DNA of 58,595 bases, taken from assembly GCA_001319865.1 (NCBI GenBank), contig BBSL01000227.1, forward strand, positions 1 through 58,595. The letters run 5' to 3'. Made by a program: the position numbers and the translations under genes. The stretch's first letter is position 1. The number at the start of each line of letters is the position of its first letter. The notes under the pieces were generated by a model, which worked only from the letters and a program-made list of their open reading frames with translations, searched no databases and was not told where the DNA came from. Origin of the DNA: Burkholderia sp. E7m39 (GTDB taxonomy: Bacteria; Pseudomonadota; Gammaproteobacteria; Burkholderiales; Burkholderiaceae). This document shows positions 16,978 to 26,270 of the stretch, in pieces.

Positions 16978-17327
16978 GGTTGACCTCGAAACGGTTGTTC
17001 GGCGTTGCTGTCGGGATGACTGTGCCGTTGGTCGTAAATCTAGGCTTCTTCGGCCGGGTTGCGTACACCCGCAGGGGACAAACAGTTGTGAGCGCCGGGA
17101 ACAAATATGGCCGCCGATTTGTTCTCCGCTGTTTGCGTCGACGCTTGCTCGTTACGCAAAAGCGATGCGCCGCCAGCGAACGCCGCCCATCCATTCGCGG
17201 CGCGAAGTTCCGCGATGCGCGCGGCAAGCGATCGCCCGGACGACTCACGCGACACGCGCCGCGAAACCCGCATCGCACAACGGGCCCGACGCGCACGTTC
17301 GGCGCGGCAAAGCGTCAATGCCCACGC

Positions 17328-17360
17328 AAAAAGCCGCACCGGACCAACCGGATGCGGCTT
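17328..17360 (-). terminator. Intrinsic terminator of the LLM oxidoreductase gene
   Basis: Read on the - strand, GCCGCATCCGG and CCGGTGCGGC pair (one mismatch and a TTGGT loop) and run into TTTTT. It is about 50 bases past the stop codon. Confidence 0.8.
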
Positions 17361-17367
17361 CATGGAC

Positions 17368-17393
17368 GGGCGAAAAGGGCGAAAGGGCGAAAA
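17368..17393. repeat. 8-9-bp tandem repeat, three copies
   Basis: GGGCGAAAA, GGGCGAAA and GGGCGAAAA follow one another between the LLM gene stop codon and its terminator. Confidence 0.75.
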
Positions 17394-17409
17394 CGGTAGC
17401 CGTCGCGCG

Positions 17410-18426
17410 CTATTCGTTGGGCGGGAAATACGGCAACACGTCCCGATGAAGCTCATCGAGTATCTGCCGATAGTCGCGCGGCGTCACACGAGGGTTCAGC
17501 GCGACATGCGATACGCCAAGATCGCGCGCCTGATCGAGAAAGCCCCGCAGCGCGCGGCTGCCGATCGCCAGTCCGCCGCCGATGCGCCTGAACGGATAGT
17601 CACGCTCCGGATGCAGGAACAGGAATCCGCCGAACGCGAGCGGCTTGGGCTCGTCCTCGCCGTTCGTCTGACGATTCGCCTGCCGCCATTCGTCGACGAA
17701 CGATGACAGCCGCCCGGGTTCGGGCACGAAGCCGAGATAGCCGTCCATCTGCGACGCGATCCAGTCGAGCGACTGCTGCGAGCGTCCGACGGCAATCGTC
17801 GGCACGCGGCCGAACAGCGGCTTCGGCAGCATCGTGAGCGAGCCGTCCGCGCGTCCGAAGCGCGGCGAATCGAAGTGCGGAAAGTTCTCTTCGCTCGCCT
17901 TGCGATACACCTCGTACGCATCGCGGAAGCGCTCGCCGCGGCTGTCGAAGTCGATGCCGAACGCGGGATATTCGGCCGGCCGGTCGCCCGACGACATGCC
18001 GATCACGACGCGTCCGTTTGTCAGCCGGTCCAGCGAGTTGACCTGCTTGGCGAGGATCAGCGGCTCGCGCATGGGCAACACGATGCCCGTCGTGCCGAGC
18101 GTGATGTGCTTCGTTGCCGTGGCGAGGCGCCCGATATAGATCAAGGGCTCGAAGATCTGGCCGGAATCGCCGTACTGCGGGTCGTAGAACGGAATGTCGC
18201 GGGCCCATAACGCGGCGACGCCTGCCTGCTCTGCGCGCCGCGCCATCTGCAGATGGTTGGCCATGCTCGGATGAGGCGACGCCGCATGGGTTTCGAGCGG
18301 CAGGATCAGGCCGACGGTGAGCGCTTCGCGCCGGAACACGCGGTCGTAGCCGCGATGATCCTGCCATTCGAATGGCGCGTGCGCCGCTTGCGCGGCAGAG
18401 TCGATAAAGGGAATTTGCATGTCCAT
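17410..18426 (-). CDS. LLM-class flavin-dependent oxidoreductase
   Basis: 338 residues of the bacterial-luciferase-like TIM barrel. Typical blocks are RAEQAGVAALWARDIP, HITLGTTGIVLPMREPLILAKQV, LDRLTNGRVVIGMSSG and VPTIAVGRSQQSLDWIA. It would use FMNH2 or F420-like reduced flavin to oxygenate an unknown substrate; no flavin reductase is adjacent. The start at MDMQIPF (18426) has GGAGGA eight bases upstream. It is monocistronic, with its own terminator, and divergent from the DUF485-actP pair. Confidence 0.87.
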   Translation of the reverse strand: MDMQIPFIDSAAQAAHAPFEWQDHRGYDRVFRREALTVGLILPLETHAASPHPSMANHLQMARRAEQAGVAALWARDIPFYDPQYGDSGQIFEPLIYIGRLATATKHITLGTTGIVLPMREPLILAKQVNSLDRLTNGRVVIGMSSGDRPAEYPAFGIDFDSRGERFRDAYEVYRKASEENFPHFDSPRFGRADGSLTMLPKPLFGRVPTIAVGRSQQSLDWIASQMDGYLGFVPEPGRLSSFVDEWRQANRQTNGEDEPKPLAFGGFLFLHPERDYPFRRIGGGLAIGSRALRGFLDQARDLGVSHVALNPRVTPRDYRQILDELHRDVLPYFPPNE

Positions 18427-18564
18427 GACGTGTCCTCCAGTTGACGCCAGACTAAGCATTTGCGTCGACGGGAAAAACACAGCGCGGCTAACAACACTTG
18501 ATACACAGCGTCAATAGCGGCTGATGAACAACAAAGCGACGTGAAAGAACCCGTCTCACTGACG

Positions 18565-18591
18565 ATGATGATACGCATCACCAATCATCAT
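18565..18591. promoter_or_regulatory. Inverted repeat in the LLM/actP divergent region
   Basis: Perfect 8-base arms ATGATGAT and ATCATCAT with an 11-base spacer lie roughly 100 bases before the DUF485 gene and 140 before the LLM gene. The tract is AT-rich relative to its surroundings and could be an operator. Confidence 0.35.
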
Positions 18592-18692
18592 TTTACTTGA
18601 ACCATCGACGCTCCTATCGTTGGAAAAAACAGCAAGCGCGCATCGGGCAGCCCCCGACAGCCGCCTACTTCCAAACGAGACATGGAGACATC

Positions 18693-19007
18693 GTGGTCCA
18701 AACGACTGCACATCACAACGTCCGGTTGTCGCCGGCGTTCGCACAGCTCGTCGCCCGGCGGCGCAGCCTCGTCGTACGGCTGACGCTCGGCACGTTGCTG
18801 CCTTATTACGCTTTCGTGCTGGTGGCCGGCTTCACGCCGAAGCTGCTGGCGCTGAAGCTCTTTCCCGGCAGCGTCATGACGATAGGCTGGCCGTTGGGCG
18901 TGCTGCTGATCGTCGGCACGTGGATCTTGACGGGCATTTATATCCGCCGCGCAAACGGAGAGTTCGACGCGCTGACGGCACGCATCTTGACGGGAGACGC
19001 GCAATGA
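18693..19007 (+). CDS. yjcH: DUF485 small membrane protein paired with ActP
   Basis: 104 residues with two transmembrane helices ([18 protein letters not shown] and [21 protein letters not shown]) separated by a short loop, as in YjcH-type proteins encoded just before acetate permease. The C-terminus is cytoplasmic and charged. A GTG start at 18693 is chosen because GGAG lies five bases upstream; the frame is open from 18597 but the added residues are unlike the family. Its stop overlaps the actP start (ATGA), indicating translational coupling and a subunit or assembly role. Confidence 0.8.
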   Translation: MVQTTAHHNVRLSPAFAQLVARRRSLVVRLTLGTLLPYYAFVLVAGFTPKLLALKLFPGSVMTIGWPLGVLLIVGTWILTGIYIRRANGEFDALTARILTGDAQ

Positions 19008-20674
19008 AACGTCCCGTCGAATTTATCGGCTGCCTCTTTGCCGCAGGCGTCGCACAGCAGGCGACGGCGGCCGAAGTCATCGAAAAAGCACAGAAGCAGC
19101 CGCTCAATCTCACGGCCATCGCCATGTTCGTCGTGTTCGTCGTCGCGACGCTCGGCATCACCTACTGGTCCGCGTCGAAGACGAAGTCGATGAAGGACTT
19201 CTACAACGCAGGCGGCGGCATCACCGGCTTCCAGAACGGCCTCGCGCTCGCGGGCGACTACATGTCCGCGGCGGCGCTGCTCGGGCTAACCAGCATGATC
19301 TTCTTCAACGGCTACGACGGCATGCTGTACGCGGTGAGCTTCTTCGTCGCGTGGCCGCTGCTCATGTTCCTGTTCGCCGAGCGCATCCGGAACCTGGGCC
19401 AGGTCACGATCGCCGACATCGCGTCGTTCCGGCTCGACCAGCAGCGCATCCGCACGCTGATGGCGTTCGGCTCGCTGACGGTCGTGTGCTTCTATCTCGT
19501 CGTGCAGATGGTGGGAGCGGGGCAGCTGATCCAGCTACTGTTCGGGCTGCAATACAACTACGCAGTCGTCGTGGTGGGCGTGCTGATGGCCGTGTACGTG
19601 ACCTTCGGCGGCATGGTCGCGACGACGTGGGTGCAGATCATCAAGGCCGTGCTGATGCTGTTCGGCGCGAGCCTGCTGGCGATCCTCGCGCTGCGCCAGT
19701 TCGGCTATTCGATCGACGCGATGTTCGCGCAGGCCATTGCGACGCACAAGAGCGGCGCGGGCATCATGCTGCCGAGCAAGCTCGTCGCCGATCCGTTTGC
19801 GATGCTCTCGCTGTCGGTGGGGCTGGTGTTCGGCACGTCGGGCCTGCCGCATATCCTGATGCGCTTTTTCACGGTGCCCGATGCGAAAGCGGCGCGCAAA
19901 TCGGTGTTCGTCGTGACGGGCTTCATCGGCTACTTCTTTCTGGTCGTGATAGTGCTCGGCACGGCCGCGATCGTGATCGTGGGCCGCAATCCGGCGTTCT
20001 ACGAGGGCGGTGTGGCCGGCGGCAAGCTGATCGGCGGCGGCAACATGCCCGTCATGCATCTGGCGAAGGCGATGGGCGGCGACCTCGTGCTCGGCTTCCT
20101 GTCCGCCGTCGCGTTCGCCACGATTCTCGCCGTGGTCGCGGGGCTCACGATGGCGGGCACCTCCGCGATCTCACATGATCTCTACGCGATGGTGCTCAAG
20201 CGCAACCAGGCCGATCACGCGAAGGAAAAGCGCGTGTCGCGTATCGCCTCCATTGCGATTGCGGGCGTCGCGATCGTGCTGGGCATCGTGTTCAAGGATC
20301 AGAACGTCGCGTTCCTGGTGGCGCTGACGTTCAGCGTCGCCGCGTCCGTCAACTTCCCGATTCTCACGCTCGCCATCTACTGGAAAGGCCTGACGACACG
20401 CGGCGCGCTCATTGGCGGCATCGCGGGACTCGTCAGCGCGGTGGGCCTCGTGGTGCTGTCGCCTGCCGTCTGGGTGAAGGTGCTCGGCCACGCGGCGCCC
20501 GTCTTTCCGTACGACTATCCCGCCATCGTGTCGATGACGATTGCTTTCTTCTTCACCTGGCTCGGCTCGATCACCGACCGGGGCGCGCGAGCCGCAGGCG
20601 AGCGCGAACGATTCGACGAGCAGTTCGTGCGCGCGCAAACGGGCATCGGCTCGTCGCGCGCGGTCAGTCACTAG
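19004..20674 (+). CDS. actP: Sodium/solute symporter, acetate permease ActP type
   Basis: A secondary transporter of the SSS family, about 556 residues, with a signal-like N-terminus (ending ATAAEV) followed by roughly 13 transmembrane helices. Family blocks: [49 protein letters not shown] and [14 protein letters not shown]. It takes up acetate or other short monocarboxylates. The ATG at 19004 overlaps the DUF485 stop, and the pairing is diagnostic. No acetyl-CoA synthetase is adjacent, so it may serve uptake of another small acid. Confidence 0.9.
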   Translation: MKRPVEFIGCLFAAGVAQQATAAEVIEKAQKQPLNLTAIAMFVVFVVATLGITYWSASKTKSMKDFYNAGGGITGFQNGLALAGDYMSAAALLGLTSMIFFNGYDGMLYAVSFFVAWPLLMFLFAERIRNLGQVTIADIASFRLDQQRIRTLMAFGSLTVVCFYLVVQMVGAGQLIQLLFGLQYNYAVVVVGVLMAVYVTFGGMVATTWVQIIKAVLMLFGASLLAILALRQFGYSIDAMFAQAIATHKSGAGIMLPSKLVADPFAMLSLSVGLVFGTSGLPHILMRFFTVPDAKAARKSVFVVTGFIGYFFLVVIVLGTAAIVIVGRNPAFYEGGVAGGKLIGGGNMPVMHLAKAMGGDLVLGFLSAVAFATILAVVAGLTMAGTSAISHDLYAMVLKRNQADHAKEKRVSRIASIAIAGVAIVLGIVFKDQNVAFLVALTFSVAASVNFPILTLAIYWKGLTTRGALIGGIAGLVSAVGLVVLSPAVWVKVLGHAAPVFPYDYPAIVSMTIAFFFTWLGSITDRGARAAGERERFDEQFVRAQTGIGSSRAVSH

Positions 20675-20699
20675 CCCTTTGCATCGATAGGAAATGAGA

Positions 20700-21296
20700 A
20701 TGTCGAATTCGCACATGTCACCGCTTTCCAGCCATCCATCCGGCGCGCAGCGTTTTCAGCTGCGCGACAACGGGCTGGGCTTCTCGCGCATCACGATTGC
20801 GCTGCACTGGATCGTCGCGTTGCTGGTGTTGTCGATCATCGCCATCGAGATTGCGCGGTCGATTGCGCCCGGCGCGGAACTCACGCGCGTGCTGAACCTG
20901 CTCGGGGCGATTCTGTTTCCCGTCTCCGCGTACCGGTTCTGGGCGCGCGTCACGTCGTGGCATCCGCTGCCCGTCGGCACGCCGAATCCCGTCGAAGTGA
21001 TCGTGAGCCGCTCGGTGGCGGCGGCGCTGGCCCTCGCGATGGTGCTGCTGCCCGTTGCCGCGTGGCTGGAGAAATCGGCTGCCGGCTTGCCGATCGAATT
21101 GCCGGGCGGCTGGTGCATCCCTGCCGTGCTGCCGACGAGTCCGCAGGCCGCGCATGTCTTCGACGTGCTCTTCAGGATCGGCGCGACGCCGTTTCTGCTC
21201 GGCCTCGCACTGCATATCTTCGGTGCCTGCAAGAACCATTTCGTATTGAAGAACGATGCGTTGAAACGCATGCTGGGAAAACGCGTGGAGCTCTGA
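20700..21296 (+). CDS. Cytochrome b561-like membrane protein
   Basis: About 198 residues with four transmembrane helices. The first carries TIALHWIVALLVLSIIAIEIA and the last ends LGLALHIFGACKNHFVLKND; these His residues fit haem b ligands of cytochrome b561 family proteins, which shuttle electrons from quinol across the membrane. AGGA is seven bases before Met 20700. It is followed with no gap by a nitronate monooxygenase gene, an unusual pairing that suggests electron transfer linked to that flavoenzyme. Confidence 0.8.
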   Translation: MSNSHMSPLSSHPSGAQRFQLRDNGLGFSRITIALHWIVALLVLSIIAIEIARSIAPGAELTRVLNLLGAILFPVSAYRFWARVTSWHPLPVGTPNPVEVIVSRSVAAALALAMVLLPVAAWLEKSAAGLPIELPGGWCIPAVLPTSPQAAHVFDVLFRIGATPFLLGLALHIFGACKNHFVLKNDALKRMLGKRVEL

Positions 21297-22304
21297 ATGA
21301 TGAATACAACAACCCGTTATGAGTTTGGTGGAAACGCCGTCACGCAGCTTTGCGGCGTTCAATATCCGATTTTTCTTGCCGGCATGGCGGCCATTTCCGG
21401 ACCGACGCTGGTTGCCGCCGTCGCCAACGCGGGCGGCATGGGAACGATCGGCGGATTGCGCCTGCCGCCGCTCGCGCTGCGTCGATGGATCAGGGAGACG
21501 AAAGCGCTCACGGACAAGCCGTTCGGCGTGAATCTCGTGCCGTCGTTCGGCGGACCAGAGGTATTCGAGGCGCAGTTTCAGGTGGTGTTGCAGGAAAAGC
21601 CGAAAATGCTGTCGCTCTTCTACGCAGAGAACTATCCGCACATGATCGAGCGCGCCAAGCAAGCGGGCATGCTGGTGATGGTTCAGGTCGGATCCGTCGA
21701 GCTGGCGCGCAAGGCCATTGCGCAAGGCGCGGACATCATCACGGCGCAAGGCAGCGAAAGCGGCGGTCATCTGAATCGCGGCACCATCGGGCTGCTTTCG
21801 CTGCTGCCCTCGTTGATCCAGGTCGCGCAAGGGCGGCCCGTGCTTGCCGCAGGCGGCATCACGAATCGCGACGACGTTCGCACCGTAATGAGCATGGGCG
21901 CAGCGGGCGTGCTGGTCGGCACGGCGTTCGTCGCGTGCGAAGAGTCGAACGCGCATCCGCTTTACAAGCAGAAGATCGTCGATGCAACCGTCGACGACAC
22001 CGAGTACAGAACGGGTTATTCGTTCGGCTGGAAATACGGCACCCCGCATCGCGTGATGCCGAACCGCGACAAATGGAACCTGTTGCGCTTCATCGGCGGC
22101 GGCGCGCGCGCAATCGACAAGCCGCGAATGGCGCAGAAACTGTCGCTGTACGCGGGTCAGGGCGTCGGCAAGATCGATCGCGTGATATCGGCCGCCGAGC
22201 GCGTGGAAGAACTCGCGAAGGGACTCGCGGACGAACGCGTACACGAAAGCGCGCAAGCGCAGGCGTCTGAGCGGATCACGCCCGTGCAACTGCGCTTCGC
22301 TTGA
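21297..22304 (+). CDS. Nitronate monooxygenase-family flavoprotein
   Basis: 335 residues, an FMN TIM barrel of the 2-nitropropane-dioxygenase/enoyl-reductase group. Blocks: YPIFLAGMAAISGPTLVAAVANAGGMGTIGG, ITAQGSESGGHLNR (catalytic His region) and VLAAGGITNRDDV followed by GAAGVLVGTAFVA. It diverges strongly from the family member at 14142 in having an insertion (TGYSFGWKYGTPHRVM) and a charged C-terminal helix. The ATG directly follows the cytochrome b561 stop codon, so translation is probably coupled. A terminator follows at 22333. Confidence 0.87.
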   Translation: MMNTTTRYEFGGNAVTQLCGVQYPIFLAGMAAISGPTLVAAVANAGGMGTIGGLRLPPLALRRWIRETKALTDKPFGVNLVPSFGGPEVFEAQFQVVLQEKPKMLSLFYAENYPHMIERAKQAGMLVMVQVGSVELARKAIAQGADIITAQGSESGGHLNRGTIGLLSLLPSLIQVAQGRPVLAAGGITNRDDVRTVMSMGAAGVLVGTAFVACEESNAHPLYKQKIVDATVDDTEYRTGYSFGWKYGTPHRVMPNRDKWNLLRFIGGGARAIDKPRMAQKLSLYAGQGVGKIDRVISAAERVEELAKGLADERVHESAQAQASERITPVQLRFA

Positions 22305-22332
22305 CGTCGGATACGTAGTTTGAAAGACGGCC

Positions 22333-22382
22333 GTGCGTGAGTCGGCGCGTTCTCAGCGCGCCGCCCCACGCACGACCTTTTT
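22333..22382 (+). terminator. Intrinsic terminator
   Basis: The outer stem GTGCGTG/CACGCAC encloses an inner GGCGCG/CGCGCC stem and is followed by GACCTTTTT. It closes the b561-monooxygenase operon between convergent genes. Confidence 0.65.
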
Positions 22383-22416
22383 GATGGCGCGCGTCGCCAC
22401 GCGCGCATGAACGCGG

Positions 22417-23373
22417 TCAGTGAACGTGCGCCGTATCGACGCAAGCCTGCGTGGCATGCAGCATGTCGCCGTCGACGGGCGACGGCGCGACGGCTTCGTC
22501 GATGGCGAACTGTTCGTGCGACAGTTCAAGCAACGCGGTCAACGCGGGCGTGACGAGCGTGTCCTTGTTGCGGACGAACACGGTCTTGACCTGAGCGAAC
22601 TCCTGCGGCAACTCATGGCAATGCACGGCGTGCCGCGTGCCATGTCCGTCCACCACCGAGCGCGGCAACAACGTGACGCCCATGCCCGCCGCGACGCACG
22701 ACATGATGCCATCCAGCGTGCCAAGCTCCATCACCTGGCCAGGGATGATGCCTGCCTGGTAGAACCAGTGTTCGAGCGTCGAGCGATAGAAGCAGCCGGT
22801 CCTGAACGCGAGCACGGTGAGTCCCGACATCTGGTTGGCGAGCGCGGCAAGCGACGCAAAATCCCGCCCGCTCACGAGGACCAGTTCTTCGCGGAAAATT
22901 TCTTCCTGATGCAGCGTCGAACTCTGATGAAAGCCGCCGACGAACGCGCCATCGAGCCGATGGCATTCGACGGCCTTGATCAGTTCGTTCGTCGTGCCCG
23001 TCATCAACGATAGCTGCACCTGCGGAAACCGTTCGTGGTATCTCGCGAGCACTTTCGGCAGGCGGATAGCCGCCGTCGTTTCCATCGAGCCGAGTCGCAG
23101 CAGTCCTCTCGGCGACGCGTTATCGAGCAGCGCATTGCGGCTTTCGTCGGTCAGTTGCAGGATGCGCTGCGCGTAGCCCAGGAAGACCTGTCCGGCCGAA
23201 GTGAGCACGACGCCGTTTTTTTGCCGGATGAATAGCTGCTGGCTCAGTTCGGTTTCGAGCTCTTTGATGCGCATGGTCACGTTCGACTGAACGTTGTGGA
23301 TTTTTTCGGCCGCCGCCGTGAAGCTGCCGTTTTCAGCCACTGCACAAAACATCTTCAGGTGCCGCAATTCCAT
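22417..23373 (-). CDS. LysR-family transcriptional regulator
   Basis: 318 residues. The helix-turn-helix is at residues 3-60 (LKMFCAVAENGSFTAAAEKIHNVQSNVTMRIKELETELS). The effector domain follows (GLLRLGSMETTAAIRLPKVLARYHERFP), resembling the YwqM/GltR branch. It carries an extended His/Asp-containing C-terminus. It is convergent with the b561-monooxygenase operon and is not in an obvious divergent pair; its target is unknown. Confidence 0.87.
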   Translation of the reverse strand: MELRHLKMFCAVAENGSFTAAAEKIHNVQSNVTMRIKELETELSQQLFIRQKNGVVLTSAGQVFLGYAQRILQLTDESRNALLDNASPRGLLRLGSMETTAAIRLPKVLARYHERFPQVQLSLMTGTTNELIKAVECHRLDGAFVGGFHQSSTLHQEEIFREELVLVSGRDFASLAALANQMSGLTVLAFRTGCFYRSTLEHWFYQAGIIPGQVMELGTLDGIMSCVAAGMGVTLLPRSVVDGHGTRHAVHCHELPQEFAQVKTVFVRNKDTLVTPALTALLELSHEQFAIDEAVAPSPVDGDMLHATQACVDTAHVH

Positions 23374-23521
23374 CGTGCGCCTCGCCGGATCACTTCGGAT
23401 GATGACGGTTCAGGCTAGCACAGCACAGCCGATGATGAACGCGCTCGGCCGGACATAAAGACTCGCATCGTTGCATCGTTGGAAAAGTGCTCGGCGAGCA
23501 TCGGGGGAAGCGCGGCGTACC

Positions 23522-23917
23522 ATGGGCGGCATGATCTGGCTAGCCAATGCCGTGCTCGTGTTGCACGCGCTGATTGTCGTCTTTATCGTCGGCGGATTGA
23601 TCGCCATCTGGATCGGCGCCGCGCTGCGGCAAGAATGGGCGCGTCACCGCGGGTTTCGGGTGCTGCATCTTGCCGCTATCGGCATCGTCGCGATTCTCGC
23701 GGCGCTCGATGTGCCGTGCCCTCTCACCGTGCTCGAAGACCGGCTGCGCACGGGGGCCGCCAGCGAGCAGGGCTTCGTGCAGCACTGGGTGAGCGCGTGG
23801 CTCTATTACGATTTGCCCGGCTGGGTGTTCGCGGTGGCCTATGTCGCGTTTCTGCTCGTCGTCGCGTTGACGTGGCGCCGCGTTCCGCCGCGCCCGAAGT
23901 CGCGCGGTCAGTCCTGA
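23522..23917 (+). CDS. DUF2784 membrane protein
   Basis: About 131 residues with four hydrophobic helices: IWLANAVLVLHALIVVFIVGG, FRVLHLAAIGIVAILAALD, a CPLTVLED loop with EDRLR, and the final VFAVAYVAFLLVVALTW. The arrangement, with the conserved CPLTxLE, is that of the DUF2784 family. No function is known. The start could be 23522 or 23531. Its 3' end overlaps that of the convergent MFS gene by 10 bases. Confidence 0.8.
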   Translation: MGGMIWLANAVLVLHALIVVFIVGGLIAIWIGAALRQEWARHRGFRVLHLAAIGIVAILAALDVPCPLTVLEDRLRTGAASEQGFVQHWVSAWLYYDLPGWVFAVAYVAFLLVVALTWRRVPPRPKSRGQS

Positions 23918-25074
23918 AGCGCGTGAGCGGCGGCTTGCGGCCGCAACTGCAGCGCCATCGACAGGCCGCCGAGCGCGAGGCCCACCGCGCACACGCCCGG
24001 CCATTGCCATACGCTCCACGCCCACACGCCCAGCGACGAGCCGAGTGCGCCGCCAGCAAAGCGGATCGTCATGTAAAGCGTATTGACGCGGCTCATCGCA
24101 TCGCGCCTGACGCGCATGTTGCGCGCCATGTTCGCAACGTGCGCGCTCTGCAAACCCAGATCCAGCACGATCACGCCCGCCACCAGCCCTGCGATGGTCG
24201 AGCCCGCGAGCGCAAGAATCCCGAACGCGGCGACGAAGATGGCGCTGCTCGCCAACACGACGACATGCGGATTGCGCGTATCGATCAGCTTGCCCGCGCC
24301 CGTCGACGCGAGCGCGCCCACCACGCCGACCAGCCCGAACAGACCCGCCACCTCGCTTCCGTAGTGCGCATCCATGCTGCGCAGATGGAACGCCAGCGTG
24401 ACCCAGAAGGCGCTGAACGCGGCGAACTGAAGCGCAGCAACCGCCGACGTCTGACGCACGAGCGGCTCGCCGCGCAGGAGCGTCCACAGCGAGCCCATCA
24501 GGCGCCCGTAGCTGCCGGTGTAGCTGGGCTGCACGCGCGGCAGCGCGCGCGACAGTACAGCCGCTGTGGCGAGCATCGCCGCCGCCGCGAACCAGTAGAC
24601 GGCACGCCACCCGAAGTGCGCGGCGATCGAGCCGGAGATCGAGCGCGAGACGAGAATGCCGCCCAGCAGGCCGAACATCACGACGCCGACGGCCTCGCCG
24701 CGTTGCTGCGGCCCGGCCAGTTGCGCGGCGAACGGCGTCAGCAATTGCGGCGCGACGCTGGCAAGGCCCGTCGCGAAGCTGGCCGCGATGAGCCAGCCGA
24801 GCGTCGGCGACAGCGCGACCCCAGCGAGCGCCACGCTGGCGACGCACAGCAACACGCGCAGCATCGAACGGCGCTCCAGCTTGTCACCAAGCGGGACGAA
24901 CAGCAGAAGGCCCAGCGCGTAGCCCGTCTGCGCCGCCACCGACACATTTCCCGCCTGCCGCTCGCTGGTGTGAAAAGCCAGCGCGAAGTCGGCGAGCAGC
25001 GGCTGGTTGTAGTAGTTGTTCGCCACCACGACGCCCGCGGCGCCTGCCATCAGCCAGTAGATCGAACGTTTCAT
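23908..25074 (-). CDS. MFS transporter (drug/metabolite efflux type)
   Basis: 388 residues with 12 predicted helices. The A-motif-like loop is GLLLFVPLGDKLERRSMLR, and YNQPLLADFALAFHTSERQAGNVSVAAQTGYALG is typical of the YnfM/YgaY-type efflux group. The start MKRSIYW at 25074 follows GGAGG. It is divergent from a LysR gene at 25205 across 130 bases, the usual arrangement for an efflux pump and its regulator. The substrate is unknown. Confidence 0.87.
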   Translation of the reverse strand: MKRSIYWLMAGAAGVVVANNYYNQPLLADFALAFHTSERQAGNVSVAAQTGYALGLLLFVPLGDKLERRSMLRVLLCVASVALAGVALSPTLGWLIAASFATGLASVAPQLLTPFAAQLAGPQQRGEAVGVVMFGLLGGILVSRSISGSIAAHFGWRAVYWFAAAAMLATAAVLSRALPRVQPSYTGSYGRLMGSLWTLLRGEPLVRQTSAVAALQFAAFSAFWVTLAFHLRSMDAHYGSEVAGLFGLVGVVGALASTGAGKLIDTRNPHVVVLASSAIFVAAFGILALAGSTIAGLVAGVIVLDLGLQSAHVANMARNMRVRRDAMSRVNTLYMTIRFAGGALGSSLGVWAWSVWQWPGVCAVGLALGGLSMALQLRPQAAAHALQD

Positions 25075-25204
25075 CCCGGTGTGCCTCCAGCGTCTCGCGC
25101 GGCGCGCTTTTGCCGTCCCATGCGGCAACTGTAGACTATTCCGAAAAGCGCCGGTATTCCAGCAAACCGGCACGCACCCTTGCTAAATCCGGAAGGCTCG
25201 AATC

Positions 25205-26092
25205 ATGGATCGTTTCGATGCAATGAGCGTCTACGTGCGCGTCGTGGAGGCGGGAAGCCTGTCGGCCGCCGCGCGCGCGATTCCCATGTCGCTGACGTCG
25301 GTCAGCCGGCATATTTCGGCGCTCGAAGCGCAGTTCGGCGCGCAGTTGCTTCGCCGCACCACGCGCAATCTCGCGATGACGGACGAGGGCCGCATCCTGT
25401 ACGACCGGGCCAAGGCGATTCTCGGCGAGGTGGACGAGCTTGGCAGCGCGTTGTCGGCGGGGCGCGGCAAGCTGTCGGGGCGGCTGCGGATCGGCGCGCC
25501 GACTCTGCTCGGGCGGCTGGTGATCGCGCCGATGCTGCCGCGCTTTCTTGCGCAGCATCGGGATCTCGCCGTCGATCTGCTGCTGGTCGACCGCGTCGTC
25601 AATCTCGTCGAGGAAGGGCTGCACGTTGCCGTGCGCGTCGGACGTCTGCCCGATTCGAGCCTCGTCGCGCGCAAGCTCGACGACATCCAGATGGTGCTGT
25701 GCGCCGCGCCCGCCTATCTGGCGCGAAACGGCACGCCGCGCGCGCCCGACGACCTGCGCGGGCACGACTGCCTCGTGTTCTCGGACGCGCCGGGGCCTGT
25801 CGACTGGCGCTTCGAGGCGGGCGCGACGCGCACGCGCGTCAGCGTGACGGGCCGCCTGTGGATGAACAGCCTGGACGCGCTCGTGACGGCGGCGCTCGAC
25901 GGCGCGGGCATCGTGCGCGCGCCCGCGTGGCAGGTCGCGGCGCACATCGCTGCCGGGCGCCTCGTGCCCGTGCTCGGGGAGTACGCGCCGCCCGCGACGC
26001 CCGTTCATGTGATGTTCGAGCGCGCCAAGCTCTCTTCGCCGAAGATCCGGACTTTCGTCGATTATCTTGCCGGGCAATGGGGCCGGGCTTAG
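25205..26092 (+). CDS. LysR-family regulator, probably of the adjacent MFS gene
   Basis: 295 residues. The helix-turn-helix is at the N-terminus (MSVYVRVVEAGSLSAAARAIPMSLTSVSRHISALEAQFG), and the effector domain is of the DmlR-like class (GRLRIGAPTLLGRLVIAPMLPRFLAQHRDLAVDLLL). The start at 25205 gives the standard length. It is divergently oriented to the MFS transporter, so it likely controls that gene and itself from the shared gap. Confidence 0.88.
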   Translation: MDRFDAMSVYVRVVEAGSLSAAARAIPMSLTSVSRHISALEAQFGAQLLRRTTRNLAMTDEGRILYDRAKAILGEVDELGSALSAGRGKLSGRLRIGAPTLLGRLVIAPMLPRFLAQHRDLAVDLLLVDRVVNLVEEGLHVAVRVGRLPDSSLVARKLDDIQMVLCAAPAYLARNGTPRAPDDLRGHDCLVFSDAPGPVDWRFEAGATRTRVSVTGRLWMNSLDALVTAALDGAGIVRAPAWQVAAHIAAGRLVPVLGEYAPPATPVHVMFERAKLSSPKIRTFVDYLAGQWGRA

Positions 26093-26270
26093 TGATCGAC
26101 TGTCTGCGCGCCGAAATGCCAAGGCGCGAGCGTGTCCCTCTAGAGCAGTACCGCGCCAGGGAACGTCCGGATGCTGAGGGCCGGGTTTCCACGGTACCGT
26201 GAGCGTTCACGCGTCCACGTAGCCAGGGTTCGGCTTGCGCGCTCGCGGCGATGGACACAGGAGACTGGAC

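Larger units (their letters stand above)
16978..17409. other. Intergenic region with terminator and repeats
   Basis: 432 bases lie between two - strand genes. The right end holds three GGGCGAAA repeats and an intrinsic terminator belonging to the LLM gene. The left 350 bases must contain the SDR promoter. I found no gene with credible composition; the open frames here are Arg/Ala-rich shadows. Confidence 0.5.

Noticed and set aside
17107..17706. 199-codon + strand open frame across the LLM gene end
   Set aside because: Crosses a terminator and repeats and overlaps the LLM gene antisense; no domain.
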